A stretch of 64,000 bases of DNA from Calcarisporiella thermophila CBS 279.70 (lineage: Eukaryota; Calcarisporiellomycota), in the NCBI RefSeq assembly GCF_041956535.1, contig NW_027192191.1, positions 1,189,443-1,253,442 on the forward strand, given 5' to 3'. The notes beneath the pieces are model-generated. The model was not told the DNA's origin, made no database searches, and saw nothing but the letters and a program-made list of their open reading frames with translations. The position numbers and the translations under genes were made by a program. Of this stretch, positions 1 through 11,272 are shown piece by piece (the first letter of the stretch is position 1; every line of letters begins with the position of its first letter).

Positions 1-1953
1 ACTCTCACATGCTTGATATTCATTAATGAGCTCTTGCACAACTTGCCTAATTAGTTACAACCAAAATACTCAGAGCAAATATTTGGATGGCGATAACGAT
101 AGAAAATAATACCTGGACTCGTCAAACTCCTCTAAACCATCTGCAAAAAGAGATTCCTTTCGATATTGCTCCAAAAAAGCATTGCGCCGCCGCAGGCGAT
201 CATACTGATCACAGGTTCTTTTGAAAAGCTGAGAGGAATAAATAAGTTATAGAGTTTTAACTGAAAATTAAAAAATGATTATATATATTACTTGGGAGAT
301 ACTAGTGTGGTTGGCAAGCATTAGCCCGCTAACTCGATGTGATGTTTGGACGTAAGGTGACTTCCGTGTCAAAGCAACTTGGATATTTGCGGGACCCCAA
401 GGAATAAATTGAGCAAGTCTACGTTCGCGAATACGTAATAAAGATTTATGCACCTAAAACGAATATTTAATGATCTTTTTATAAATTGAGATGAGAAAAA
501 AAACTCACGTCAGTCGGATCAGCTTCTCCTTGGATAATATTGAGAATTGAGATGTAGCAACTTTTTTTCGTGGGGTTAATTGAAACCATTTTATTTTTGG
601 GTTGCAACAACCGTCGCATAACATCAAGGACTGTTGTCTTCCTCACGGATTTTGCCTATTTAGAGAACAGATATTAGTTATTTAGGAAGAATTATATCGC
701 AATTAGACCAAGTTAAAGTGACCTTCTCAACCTGATCTCCTGTAAATGGAGTATAAGATGTCATTAAGTAATGACAGCGTGGTGTCGGAATCAGTGAGGC
801 GATCATCCCAACAAGGTCATTGTTCATGTAGCCTGGATAGCGTAATGTTGTAGTGCTTGCTGACATTACTGTTGATACCTAAATTCATAGAGGTCACTAA
901 CCTAAATAAATAATGATTGCCAGTATATTATTTATAGTACATTACCAGCTGATTTGTTTGTGTGAACGTAGGGTTCTGTATGTGAAGCCGATCTGCTGCT
1001 ATTCTATTTAGTGCAGCATTATCTAATACAATCTAATAAGAAAATATATGAAAAAAATTTTATCCTGATAGAGTATAACATTTAAAGAAACTAACCACAC
1101 AGTCGGCATTGGTTGTTAATCGCTTTAAACTTAGTATGCTATTATATGGCTGTACGACTACATCTGATGTTTCCTCGTTATTAGGAAACACTGAATATGT
1201 CTGAATCAATTTCTTGGGATAACGATCATTAAGCCTTTCTAGAAGAAAAGATCCAAGTCCCGATCCGGTTCCTCCGGCTATAGAATGGAGTAACATGAAC
1301 CCCTTTAATTCATATAATTAGTTATAATAATTTGTATGTATTCAAAGCGTAAATATATACCTCAAGTGATTCGCTGCCATCTGCTTCCCTATCAATCATA
1401 TCCAGCACGTCCTCGCATATACGTTCACCCTGAGAGTAGCCAAATGCCCAGTTATTACCGGCACCACCACCATCGGTCGAAAGATATATATTCTCAGGAT
1501 TATAGAGGTTCGAGTAGGGAGATTGAAGTATATTATTGATGACCTGAAAAATATTGAGGATAAGTTATGGATTGAATGACATAGTATGCTGGATACACTT
1601 GCAGTAACTTACTCTGGGTTCAAGATCCAGAAGAATAGCTCGTGGAATGTAATGTTCATCATCAGCCTACAATGGATTCGGAAGGAAAATTAATATATCT
1701 CTAATCTTTGTTTAAATATATTCGATTTAATAATACTTGGTAAAAAAAGACATCTTTTCTATCGCCTCCTTCAGTCGCAAAGTCTTCTAAGGTACCATCC
1801 TTACTGATCCCATGCTCTGCGCATAGCTGCTTCCAAAATTCCATTCCAACTTAAATATTTAACGGTTAGTACATGCTTAAAATGGGGCAGCTGACAATAC
1901 ATACTTTGATTCCCGCATTGTCCTGTTTGTAGTGTTATGATTTCTCGCGGCAT
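1..1953 (-). CDS. TUBG: Gamma-tubulin, 3' end cut by window edge
   Basis: Nucleates microtubules at spindle pole bodies as part of the gamma-tubulin complex. The first exon reads [16 protein letters not shown] and joins after a short intron to [16 protein letters not shown]; later exons carry YNPENIYLS, the tubulin GTP-binding signature AGGTGSG (about 1255-1285), [11 protein letters not shown] and the gamma-specific stretch [19 protein letters not shown]. At least eight short introns interrupt it. The last exon seen ([14 protein letters not shown]) runs off the left edge, so only the final C-terminal residues are missing. The gene is divergent from the MIOS gene, with about 270 bp between start codons, and that interval has two ACGCGT boxes. 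Identification is essentially certain; exact exon edges were read by eye. Confidence 0.96.
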
Positions 1954-2005
1954 CTTTTAACGGAATGATAAAATGCCTTAATTTTGTATTTATTTTAAGG
2001 TCAAG

Positions 2006-2040
2006 ACGCGTATAATATTTTTAAACGCGTCCAAGAATTT
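2006..2040. promoter_or_regulatory. Paired ACGCGT (MCB-like) boxes in divergent promoter
   Basis: Two copies of ACGCGT, at 2006-2011 and 2035-2040, lie 53-87 bp upstream of the gamma-tubulin start and on the other side of the MIOS start. ACGCGT is the core of the MluI cell-cycle box bound by MBF in fungi. A hexamer like this should occur several times by chance in a window of this size, so the close pairing is the only real argument. Function is inferred. Confidence 0.3.
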
Positions 2041-2224
2041 ACTGCGCCCCAAGAATGGAGTCTTTGGAGCAAATCCGCGCCACTCTGTGATAGCTTGTCT
2101 GGTGTGCGATGAGTAGTAGATAAATACTGTTATTACCATCGGACCGGAAACAATTGAAAAAACTAAATGAAATCAACTTAGTATTTAGTACAGCTATCGA
2201 ATCATAAGATATTCATTTTTTACG

Positions 2225-5200
2225 ATGGGGTCGAAATCGGTTATGATTGAGTGGTCCCCTATAGAAGGACAGAATCAATTTATCGTTGGTTCAACTGATT
2301 TAAGGCTATATGAACTGGTAATCACTCTTGGGAAATGCTGTATTATATTAATTCATATCTCCAGCTAACCCATACCGTTGTTAATTTTCGCGTAGAATCG
2401 AAATTCTAAAACCGGATTTAACCAAATTGCAGCAGTATCAGATGTCCCGCTAATGAAGGTATAACTTCAATTTGACATAAATATTTTACTTGCTTTTCCT
2501 GACTTAGTTATATCAAATAAGTGCTTTGCTTGGTCTCCTGATCAACGTCTAACCAACCTGGTGGCAGTTGGGCTTGCAACTGGCAGTATCAAACTCGTCC
2601 CGATCCATGGTCCGTCTTCATCCGATCCGTTATCCCTTGGATCTGTTTCCACACCTGGAGGCTCTGGCATTCTCCGACAAATGTCAACAACTATGCAACA
2701 TCCTTATCTTACGCTTAATTCTCGATTCACCCGCGTATGCAACGCGGTCGCATTCTCTCAGGCTGAACCTAGATATCTAGCGGCCGCTTTAGGGAAAACA
2801 AGGCATGATTTCGGATTACTTGTATGGGATGTGGAGAGAGCGTTCAGCACAAGCAACGACTTATCGATACGGACATGGGGGTCTTCAAATATGTTGAGTG
2901 GTGCAGAACGTGGGCCAGGAATTACTGAGAGTTTACCTGCTACACCAGGTGGAAATAGAGGAGCTTGGGGGGATGATTCTATATCCACTCCTGGTATTAT
3001 TCTATACTACTCAATATGATTTCCTATCTTAATATTTGGCTTATTTATATAGATGCCCGACGATGGACCCCTAATCTTGAGAATTTATCTAACCACTCAT
3101 CGCCTACTACAAAGTATTCAAAGCTACAAAGTTATTTAGACGCTGACTGATAATTTATTATTAATACCAAAAGCTCCCGCCATACTGAGGAACCTCGGCC
3201 AATCCACCAGTTCTGCCCTAATGAAGCGGTCACATCATGTGCATGGGCACACCGAAGCGCAAATTTACTCGTTGCTGGCATTAGTCGTCAGAGTTTGCGC
3301 ATTTTTGATGTTAGATGTAAGCCATTTTCTTTTTTTTTCCCAGCACTTATCGCACTTATATCACGGCAATACCTTTATTATAGTAGATAATTCGAATATG
3401 CCGCCGATACATATAGCTACCAAAGCTGTATATGGAGTAGCGATCGATCCATATAAAAGTGAAAACTTTGCTTCCTATACCGATGAAGGCATAATAATGA
3501 TATGGGACATTCGCAGGCCGGACAATGCAATATCCTTTTGTGTTGTTTTTTTTTTTAACCTTGTTTCAACATATCTATAGTATAGTATGATCCTTAACGA
3601 AAAGTTTACGTATTGACATTATCACCTGAAATAGGACAACGCGGGATTACAAGTTTACTGAAGATATCGTACTCACCAACTCGTTCAGGTCTGCTAGCTT
3701 CATTAGCTTCAGAATCTCACGTTATTCGCCTATGGGATATTCAGGAAGGAACATCTCGATATCCTACCTACCCTGGAAATATTGTATCGGATACACCGAT
3801 TACGTCTATTGGTTCTCACAGTGTGTCCGATATGGATCGCACTCAATCTGGGTTGTCACCTCTTAAGGCTGATGAGGCAGCAGACGAAAAGGATTTCAAC
3901 GTGCTAAAATTGTGGAGATCTCGAGGAACTTCTCCTTCAGACCTTCCCCTCTTATCATTCGCATGGATGCCGATCAATAATTTAGTTGATACCGGCTCTT
4001 CCCCTGTCACTTATAACCTGATTACCGCAAATCGTGACAACATCGTATCAATGACATTACCTGAACCGCACAAATTCGCATGGAGCCCCCATGGTTCTCT
4101 ATTGGTAACGGGAGGGAGGGGGATGGACATCTATCTGCCAGAAAATAATTTCGACCGGTCGCGCAGCCCTTCTACCCGCGAAATTTTTTCACCAGCTAGT
4201 CTTGTTAGCCGCGATCGAAGGATCTCTGGCGATGATAGCGGTGGACTTATGAACTCCAGTCCCGTTTTGGAACGTACACGCCAAATCAGCACAGAGGATA
4301 CCACAAAAAACGCTGTAGATACTCGAATATTTTCTACCCCCGCTACAACCATGGCGTCGCCGCGACGCCGTAATATGGTAGAATTTCTTGAGCCAAGAGG
4401 CGAAGATTCGCAGAATTTAACTCGTGCTTTTGGTCGAATCGGGCTCTCACTCTCTCAGAGAAAAGGAGCTAAAGAGCATGTCCGCAGCATACATGATCAT
4501 CAATTAAAGCATTTACTACAACAGGATATCTCCGTAGTAATGCGGGATCGAGCAAAAGCAGGTTACGCAATGAATGTAAGCTATTGAAATTGTATTTAAA
4601 ATGTAATTTATTGGTATTTAATTATTATTGTGTGGGTGGGTGGGTGATTCTCGCAGTGTGATTTGAATTTAGATATTATCAAAGATGATCCTAAGCTTCT
4701 AGAGTTTTGGACATGGATACAGCGTAAGTTTACATTTTTTTCGTACCATTAGTTTTATTATGAAATCTTGACCATTTTAAAATATATAGGAGCAGAAAAA
4801 TTATCAGCTGAGGGCAAATCGCTGATTGAGAAAGTTGATTTTAGCTTTCATGGAGTTTATAGTATCTGGCAAGGAACGTCAACTTCCAGTGGCAGCAAAA
4901 AATCTTCTCCAGTTTCTACACCTCGTCCGTCCCCTCCCCCTTCAAATTCAAGCCAGAGTGCCTCTCCAGCTTCCGCCAAAGTAGATCGGGAAATATTTAT
5001 AACTGCTTCAACCAAGGCGGCGCAACGGCGCTTGGCATTGCGCATAACTGGCTTTGATAACGACAAAATAGCATTGGATGAGCATTTACAAAGGTTGTAT
5101 ATTTTATTTGCGTCTGAATTTTATATATATTTATTTTAACCTTATCCGTTAGTATGGAACAAGCAAATCAAAGCAACAAAGCGGCTGGATGGGCATTGTT

Positions 5201-6470
5201 TCATGGAGACGTTCACAGGGCATTGCGGCTCCTAAATTCCAGTCAAGGTATTAGGCTGCATTGTTTTTCTGATAATCATGAGAAATTTATTGTGTATAAT
5301 TTATGAATTAGATGAGCGTCATCGCCTAATGGCGGCAGCATTAGCTGGTTATGCCAACTTCGTTAGTGGTTCTGAAACCGATAGCTCACACTCACTTTGG
5401 AAGGAACTCCTCACTTCACTTATGAATGAATTGAGTGACCCATATCTATTTGCAATTTTCAGCTATATAACCACCAGCACTTGGCAAAAAGTCCTCGAAC
5501 AAAATAATCTTCCACTGAAGGATCGTCTTGGTATCGCGTTACGATTTTTGGATGACGAAGCGGTATTGAAACTAGTGTTTTCCTTTTTACATTTTGTATT
5601 TTTACAATTCTATTTATATTAATAGCTCGGAAAATATTTGAACGAGGTCTTTGCCCAATACACATCTTCCGGGGACCTCGAAGGAATCCAGGTTACGGGC
5701 CTCTCTCCACATGGAGTTAAACTCCTTGCCAATTACGTGAATCGAACCGGTGACATACAGACTGCATGCCTTGGTACTAGTTTTGTAGTCCCACGACGAT
5801 TTCGTGACTCTCGTGTTGATGAATGGGTTGAGAATTATCGACTTCTTCTTAACCGGTGGCAATATTATCACTCACGAGCGAAACTGGACATCGCTCGAGG
5901 AAAACATATGGGTGCGAACACAGCAGCTCGATCAACTATTACGCAACCTCAAGTGTTCGTCCACTGTCACTACTGTAATCAATCAATTGCACATAGTTTT
6001 GTGATTCCAGTTGGTAGAGGCAAGGGAAGCAATCGGCCATTGACTGTAGCTGCTGCAGCGAGCGCAGGAGCGATTGCTGGAACGCAGAAAGTGCGCTGGT
6101 TTCATTTGCCAAATGACTAATTAAGCTGTATATTGATATGCTTTTGTAATCTTAGAGCTCGGTCTGCCCTAACTGCCACCAACAGTTACCTCGATGTTCT
6201 CTCTGTTTGCTTCACCTTGGCACGCCAATTGACTCTATAAGAGACACCATGGCAAAGCATGGAACCGGTAACATATAATATCCAATAGTTGGTCGATACT
6301 TGTCAATTTATAAACGATATCTATCGTTTACAGCACCTTCAGGATTCGACCTCTGGTTTACTTGGTGTCAGACGTGTAGACATGGCGGCCATGCAGTTCA
6401 TGTGCTCGAATGGTTCCAGAAACATCGACAGTGCCCTGTGAGTAATTGTTCTTGCGAATGCAAAATGTAA
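2225..6470 (+). CDS. MIOS: GATOR2/SEA complex subunit MIOS (Sea4-like)
   Basis: Part of GATOR2 (SEACAT in yeast), which relieves GATOR1 inhibition of Rag GTPases and so promotes TORC1 activity at the vacuole. The first exon [16 protein letters not shown] resembles the MIOS N-terminus. The N-terminal half holds WD40-type blades ([14 protein letters not shown] near 3500; [17 protein letters not shown] near 3740), followed by a low-complexity Ser-rich stretch and an alpha-helical middle. The C-terminus has the diagnostic zinc-binding module: [29 protein letters not shown], then [20 protein letters not shown] and a final [12 protein letters not shown] before the stop. The gene has about nine introns; one carries a short GGGT run near 4630. 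It lies two genes from RagC/Gtr2, its downstream target pathway. Family assignment is strong; some middle exon joins are unresolved. Confidence 0.92.
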
Positions 6471-6778
6471 AAATATGTTTATTTTTTTATTGCCTATCGT
6501 TTTTTTTTTTATTTTCATTTTTTGATTCATATCTCTGCAATAACATGGATTTATTTTGCTATTTATCGTTCGGATAAGTAAATCCCTAATGTTCTGAATC
6601 GAATTGGACAAGGATGATTCTCTAATATTTTCATTGAAATTAATTTAATATGAATACATGATAATTTTTGATTTTAAACTTTCTTCGATAGCGTAATCCT
6701 GAGCTGTCACCAAAACGTTTGATATGACTAGGCCATACAAAATTATTTGCCACCCCTTTTTTCTACTTTTTTTCTTAG

Positions 6779-7745
6779 ATGTTAAATTGGGATAGAAGAG
6801 GCGAGATGAATAAACAAATAGAAGAGTGGATCGAGTATGTGTTTACTTGCTTAGTTGGAATTCCCACGATACTTATTTTACAAAAAGGAAACAGAATACT
6901 TTAAAACAGAATCTAATTCTTGAGGATACTCTAGCTTTCACTTGCAAGGATGAAGATGGGAATATACAATTCGAAGGATTAAGATACATTGGTGGTGTCG
7001 ATCTCAGCTTTGTCAAGAATAATGAGAGCATGGCAGTAGCAGCGCTTGTTGTATTAGAATATCCATCTCTGAATGTGTGTATAATTCTGTAGATATTTTA
7101 TAGCAGAAGCTGAATATTTTGCTCTTTAATAGATAGTGTACAAAAACTTCCTAGAAGTCACTCTGAGCCATCCATACATTGCTGGTTTTTTAGCGATGCG
7201 TGAATGCCCTCCTATACTTTCCCTACTCTCCTCTCTAAAATCTGCACGTCCAGATATGTATCCACAGCTTATATTCGTTGACGGGAATGGCACTCTACAT
7301 CCTCGTGGAATGGGGCTCGCTTGTACCCTTGGTATAGAAGCCGATACACCGACTGTGGGGGTTGCCAAAAATTTCTTACAGATAGATGATGGAGAAAATT
7401 TAAAAATGTCTTCAGTTAAATCGGCATTCAAGCAGCGAAATACAGACGTATTGCTTCTAAAAGGAGATTCAGGGCAAGTCTACGGAGCTGTAATATTTTA
7501 ACATAGAGCGCGCTTCTTCTTAATGGGCTTTAGTTAATTATGTTTTTTGACTTTGCCTCTAGGCTCTCCGATGTGCAAAAGATACAACCAATCCTATCTA
7601 TGTCTCACCCGGTCATCGCATCAGCCTAGATACTGCAATAAATGTAGTGCGTGCTGTCTGTCGGTACAGAGTTCCAGAGCCAACACGACAAGCAGACATT
7701 TTAAGCCGTCAAGAAATTGCACGTATAGCTAATGTATCAAAATAA
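6779..7745 (+). CDS. Endonuclease V (inosine-specific nuclease)
   Basis: Cleaves DNA or RNA next to inosine; eukaryotic members mainly cut inosine-containing RNA. Key family motifs are in order: GGVDLSF (first catalytic Asp), [13 protein letters not shown] (Tyr wedge and catalytic Glu), [16 protein letters not shown] (catalytic Asp and conserved His), GVAKNFL, and [11 protein letters not shown] near the C-terminus. It has four exons; the first intron joins IEEWIE to KQNTLKQNL. Two in-frame ATGs compete, at 6779 and 6806. The first follows a TTTCTTAG that could be a splice acceptor, so a further upstream exon cannot be excluded. The gene ends 113 bp from the convergent RagC gene. The length of about 250 residues suits the eukaryotic family. 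Confidence 0.93.
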
Positions 7746-7858
7746 ATGTACTCCTACTTGGATAAACTGCCCCCGAAATTTGATTGACCAGGCAAAATAC
7801 AATAACTGTACAATCAAAAAACTATATTATTTTCAAAAGTTAAACAGACAAGAGTAAA

Positions 7859-9609
7859 TTATTTTTTAAGTTGTTCTTTATTCCCGTTCGCCTCCTCGTC
7901 AGTCGACTGAACTTCAGAGTGCACCAATACAGCTCGTTTGGATACAGTCGAATTGGCGTCCAAAATCTCGGAAACCGATTCTTTAAAGTGCTGGAAATTA
8001 TAGTCAAAAAGACCTTGTTTATAGTTCTCATTTCGCATTAAACAGACAAGGGCTAGATATCTGTAATATTATAAAGCAGGTTAAAATTATTTTATAACAG
8101 CAATATTGAATGCGCATTATATACTTGTTAACTTCTCTCATGTAGAGTACGGTATTATTTTGCAACTTAATCACAGCAAACAATTCGTTTGACTTCTTGG
8201 ACGCCTGGCTGACACTGTTGCCGTCATGGGTTGAGTAATCTATAGCAGACACACTGCGCTGATCTTGAGATTGGTCAGAGTCGTCCAAGGCTCCGGTCCT
8301 GTTAAATTAACAAAAAGAAATATGTTAATATATAGTAAGATTCTACAAGCGCTTCAATCTCACCAAAAGGTATCGACAACATCAATGACAACATCAATCA
8401 TATCACTGCAAATACCGTAGGATGAAGAATCAAAGGGTGAGCTATCGGTAGCAATAAAAATCTTGCTTATAGCGTCGAACAAGTAGGATTTTTCGACACA
8501 CGAGTTCTAAACAGAAATGGGCACATAATGGTGAATTTGTGAGGATACCACTAGGAGCACATTGATATACCAGACAAAGCATATTGAGCAGATTCTCAAG
8601 AGTAGGAAGCTGCGGAATAAGTTTTTGGATCACTTTGCTGAATGCTTCAAATATCGAGTGATCATAAATGCTGGTAAGATGAAAATTTAAGGGTATTTCA
8701 GTAAGATTCTCGTCATCTAAATCACCACGAACTCGCTGTTCTATCTCTTGTAAGATGTCTATCAATTGTATAAGAATAGAATGAGAGGGCTTTAAAGAAA
8801 ATAATAAAACAATAAAATCTTACCCATTTTACTCTCATCAGATAGCACATCAACTTTGTGAATAAAGACTTCGAAGTTGATGCCAGGATTAACGCGATAG
8901 GCGCGAACCAACGTGTAATGCAAGCGTTGAAGTGCTTCGAAATACTCATCCTACGTATAAAATACTCAGTCGAATATTCTAGACAATTGGTATGGCGTAT
9001 ATCTACCAGAGCATCAATGACGAATACTAGAGCCCCAACGTCAGCAAATATCATATCAGAATCGAATGCTGGATCCAAAAAATCAATTTGACCAGGTACA
9101 TCCCAAATTTGGAACTCTATATACGAGCGACTATGACAACGTAAAGACGAATGATCAACAAGAGAGAGTAACCGGAAAAGAAGAAATAGCTACATGATAT
9201 CGTCTTTTTCAATACGGATAGTGCTTTGTAAGTGAAGGGTTTCTCCAGCTGGCAATTTATGGAAAACAACTTTTTCTATGCTCGATTTCCCGCTCCTTAG
9301 AAGCAAAAATAAAACGTGTAAAAGCAATTTAAAAGATTAGACAACTAAATAACGTACCTTCTCATTCCCATAAGAAGAAGTCGCAAACGATCCTTGCCTG
9401 GCTCGTCAAAACTTGCATCAGAATACCTTAATTAAAAAAAAATAAGTAAAATCTGACAAGAAATAAGAGATGTTATATTTACCTCACATCGTTGCCGTAT
9501 GATGCCAAATCATCATAATCGTAATCGGAATACTATCATACAAAAAATGTTATATTTATATCCACTATGATTAAATCAATTTACTTACTGTAGTGTTGTA
9601 TTCCATCAT
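7859..9609 (-). CDS. GTR2: Rag GTPase Gtr2 / RagC-RagD type
   Basis: Small GTPase that pairs with Gtr1/RagA on the vacuole and relays amino-acid sufficiency to TORC1. The N-terminus ([10 protein letters not shown]...) leads into the P-loop [15 protein letters not shown], switch residues [11 protein letters not shown], the WDVPGQIDF motif, the HKVD base-recognition motif, and a C-terminal roadblock-like half ([19 protein letters not shown]). Two adjacent ATGs (9609 and 9606) are both possible starts. Six or more short introns are present. The Gtr2/RagC branch rather than Gtr1/RagA is indicated by [20 protein letters not shown] and the extended C-terminal tail rich in Glu and Lys. It is divergent from GOS1 with only 126 bp between starts. 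Confidence 0.94.
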
Positions 9610-9735
9610 AGAGTTAAATGTAAAAATAAGTGTTCGTTTCCATGTATTAATGCGGGGACTATGAGGCGCAGCTTTCAACAGACCTTCTCATAGTCCCACG
9701 TTTGCAAGTTTCTTTTTAGGATTAAAAACATAATT

Positions 9736-10864
9736 ATGATTAGAACAAATGCAGCATCGCGTTCAATCCAACCTATAGCATCTGAACCCACATTAGACGG
9801 TGGTACGGCCACTCATGATGGGCCGGAGCCACTTTCATTAGATTTTCTTCGTAAGCAGGCAAGACAGCTGGAGCATGAGATTGAAATTAAACTTGTAGCC
9901 TTCTCGAAAATGGGCGCTAGTACTTCGTCTCGTGCCAATCATGGCTCATTCCTGACTGATGGTCCCAGTGGAAACGAAGCAGCTGAGTTGGAGATTGATG
10001 AACTTCTAAAAAAAGTTATTATTATGCTCTCTGCTCATATACAGCCATTAACTTATCTTTTCTTGGCCACATTTTTAGTTGACAATTGTTGTTAATTCGA
10101 TGAATGAATTTACGGAGAGGCCGAGCGCCAATCGGATTTCCAGCTCACTAGTTCACGTAATTCAAAGACATAGAGACATGTTATATGATTATTCTAAAGA
10201 GTTCAGGAAAACAAGGGTAAAAAGTGTAATTGATGCTGAGACCTTTTTGATCTGGACTAAATTTCCTTTGTGGTTTTTGAATTAATACATAAGGCAAATC
10301 TACGGTCTATGCGAGAGCACAATGAGCTGCTAAGTCAAATACGTGATGATATGAAGTATGTGTTGGCTTATTATTCTAGTATTGGAGTAATTTTTAACAA
10401 TTTATATAATAATATTGCTTCTTTTTCGTTAATAGCAAACCTTCAAGTAGCAACACAGAGCATCTACTTACCGAGCGCAATCGAATTGACAACTCTCATC
10501 GAATGACGGATATGCTTTTAGAGTAATTTCCAAAAATAATTCTTTTTTTTTCTTTAAGTATCAACTCCATTCATACTGGTAACTATTGTAGACAAGCATA
10601 CTCAACTAGAGAAAATCTTGACAAACAAAGATCTCTCCTCCAAGGAGCAAACAGAAGATTAGTTGGACTTGTTGGTAAGTTATTTTTCAAAACCTTAATA
10701 TTGGGGATAACAGCTGATTTACCCCATCGATGAAAGGGCAAATCCCTGGGATTAATACGCTTATCAACCGAATCCATACCCGCCGACGACGCGATACTTT
10801 CATTATGGCAGGCGTTATATCTACCTGTATTTGCCTAATACTTTTATATTGGTTTAATACTTAA
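9736..10864 (+). CDS. GOS1: Golgi Qb-SNARE Gos1 / GOSR1 (GS28)
   Basis: Qb-SNARE acting in intra-Golgi and endosome-to-Golgi fusion with Sed5/syntaxin-5, Ykt6 and Bet1/Sft1. The N-terminus has LRKQARQLEHEIEIKLVAFSK, the conserved GOS1 start helix, followed by a Ser-rich spacer, LTIVVNSMNEFTE, and VIQRHRDMLYDYSKEFRKTR (Habc helices). The SNARE helix spans LLTERNRIDNSHRMTDML into QAYSTRENLDKQRSLLQGANRRL. The tail anchor, AGVISTCICLILLYWF, ends three residues from the stop. The chain is split into about six exons. Start chosen as the first ATG in frame with the conserved helix. Assignment is secure. Confidence 0.93.
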
Positions 10865-11272
10865 ATGTTTACTGGTTGATTCTAACCTTTGTATTTTTCA
10901 ATTAAGTGATCGAAATCTACTAATAAAACGATGCTTTCATAATTAATCGAGTAATATTATTTTGTATTAGTGGTTATATTAAAGCTCTTGAATTGACCTG
11001 TAAAGTACTCTAATTCGCGAATAAATTTCTTCACAGTTAGAGTATTTATGTGATGATATTCATTTTTAAACTTAAACAACCCCTTGGTAAAACGATCTCC
11101 GGATTATTTTAAAGCCAAAACATTTAATGCAAATGGACATATCTAATATAACGATCAATTTTAGGTTGTGTCTGTGGCTAAACGTTTCAAAAATCGATAA
11201 TGGTACACCATACTACTTCACGTGAATGAAAAGTACACAATGTTCGAGTAATTGGTTTTTAATTCAGCTCTA
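10865..11272. other. Intergenic, no gene seen
   Basis: AT-rich stretch between GOS1 and the alpha/beta hydrolase gene, both on the plus strand. I see no reading frame, RNA gene or repeat I can support. Confidence 0.5.

Noticed and set aside
4131-4352. Antisense frame over MIOS
   Set aside because: Shadow of the coding strand; the sense exon has clear family matches.
4625-4650. GGGT run in a MIOS intron as a telomeric or G-quadruplex repeat
   Set aside because: Only three or four GGT units, too short for either claim.
7859-9609. Gtr1/RagA instead of Gtr2/RagC
   Set aside because: The P-loop region [20 protein letters not shown] and ensuing QSTIRIEKD match the RagC/D-Gtr2 branch.
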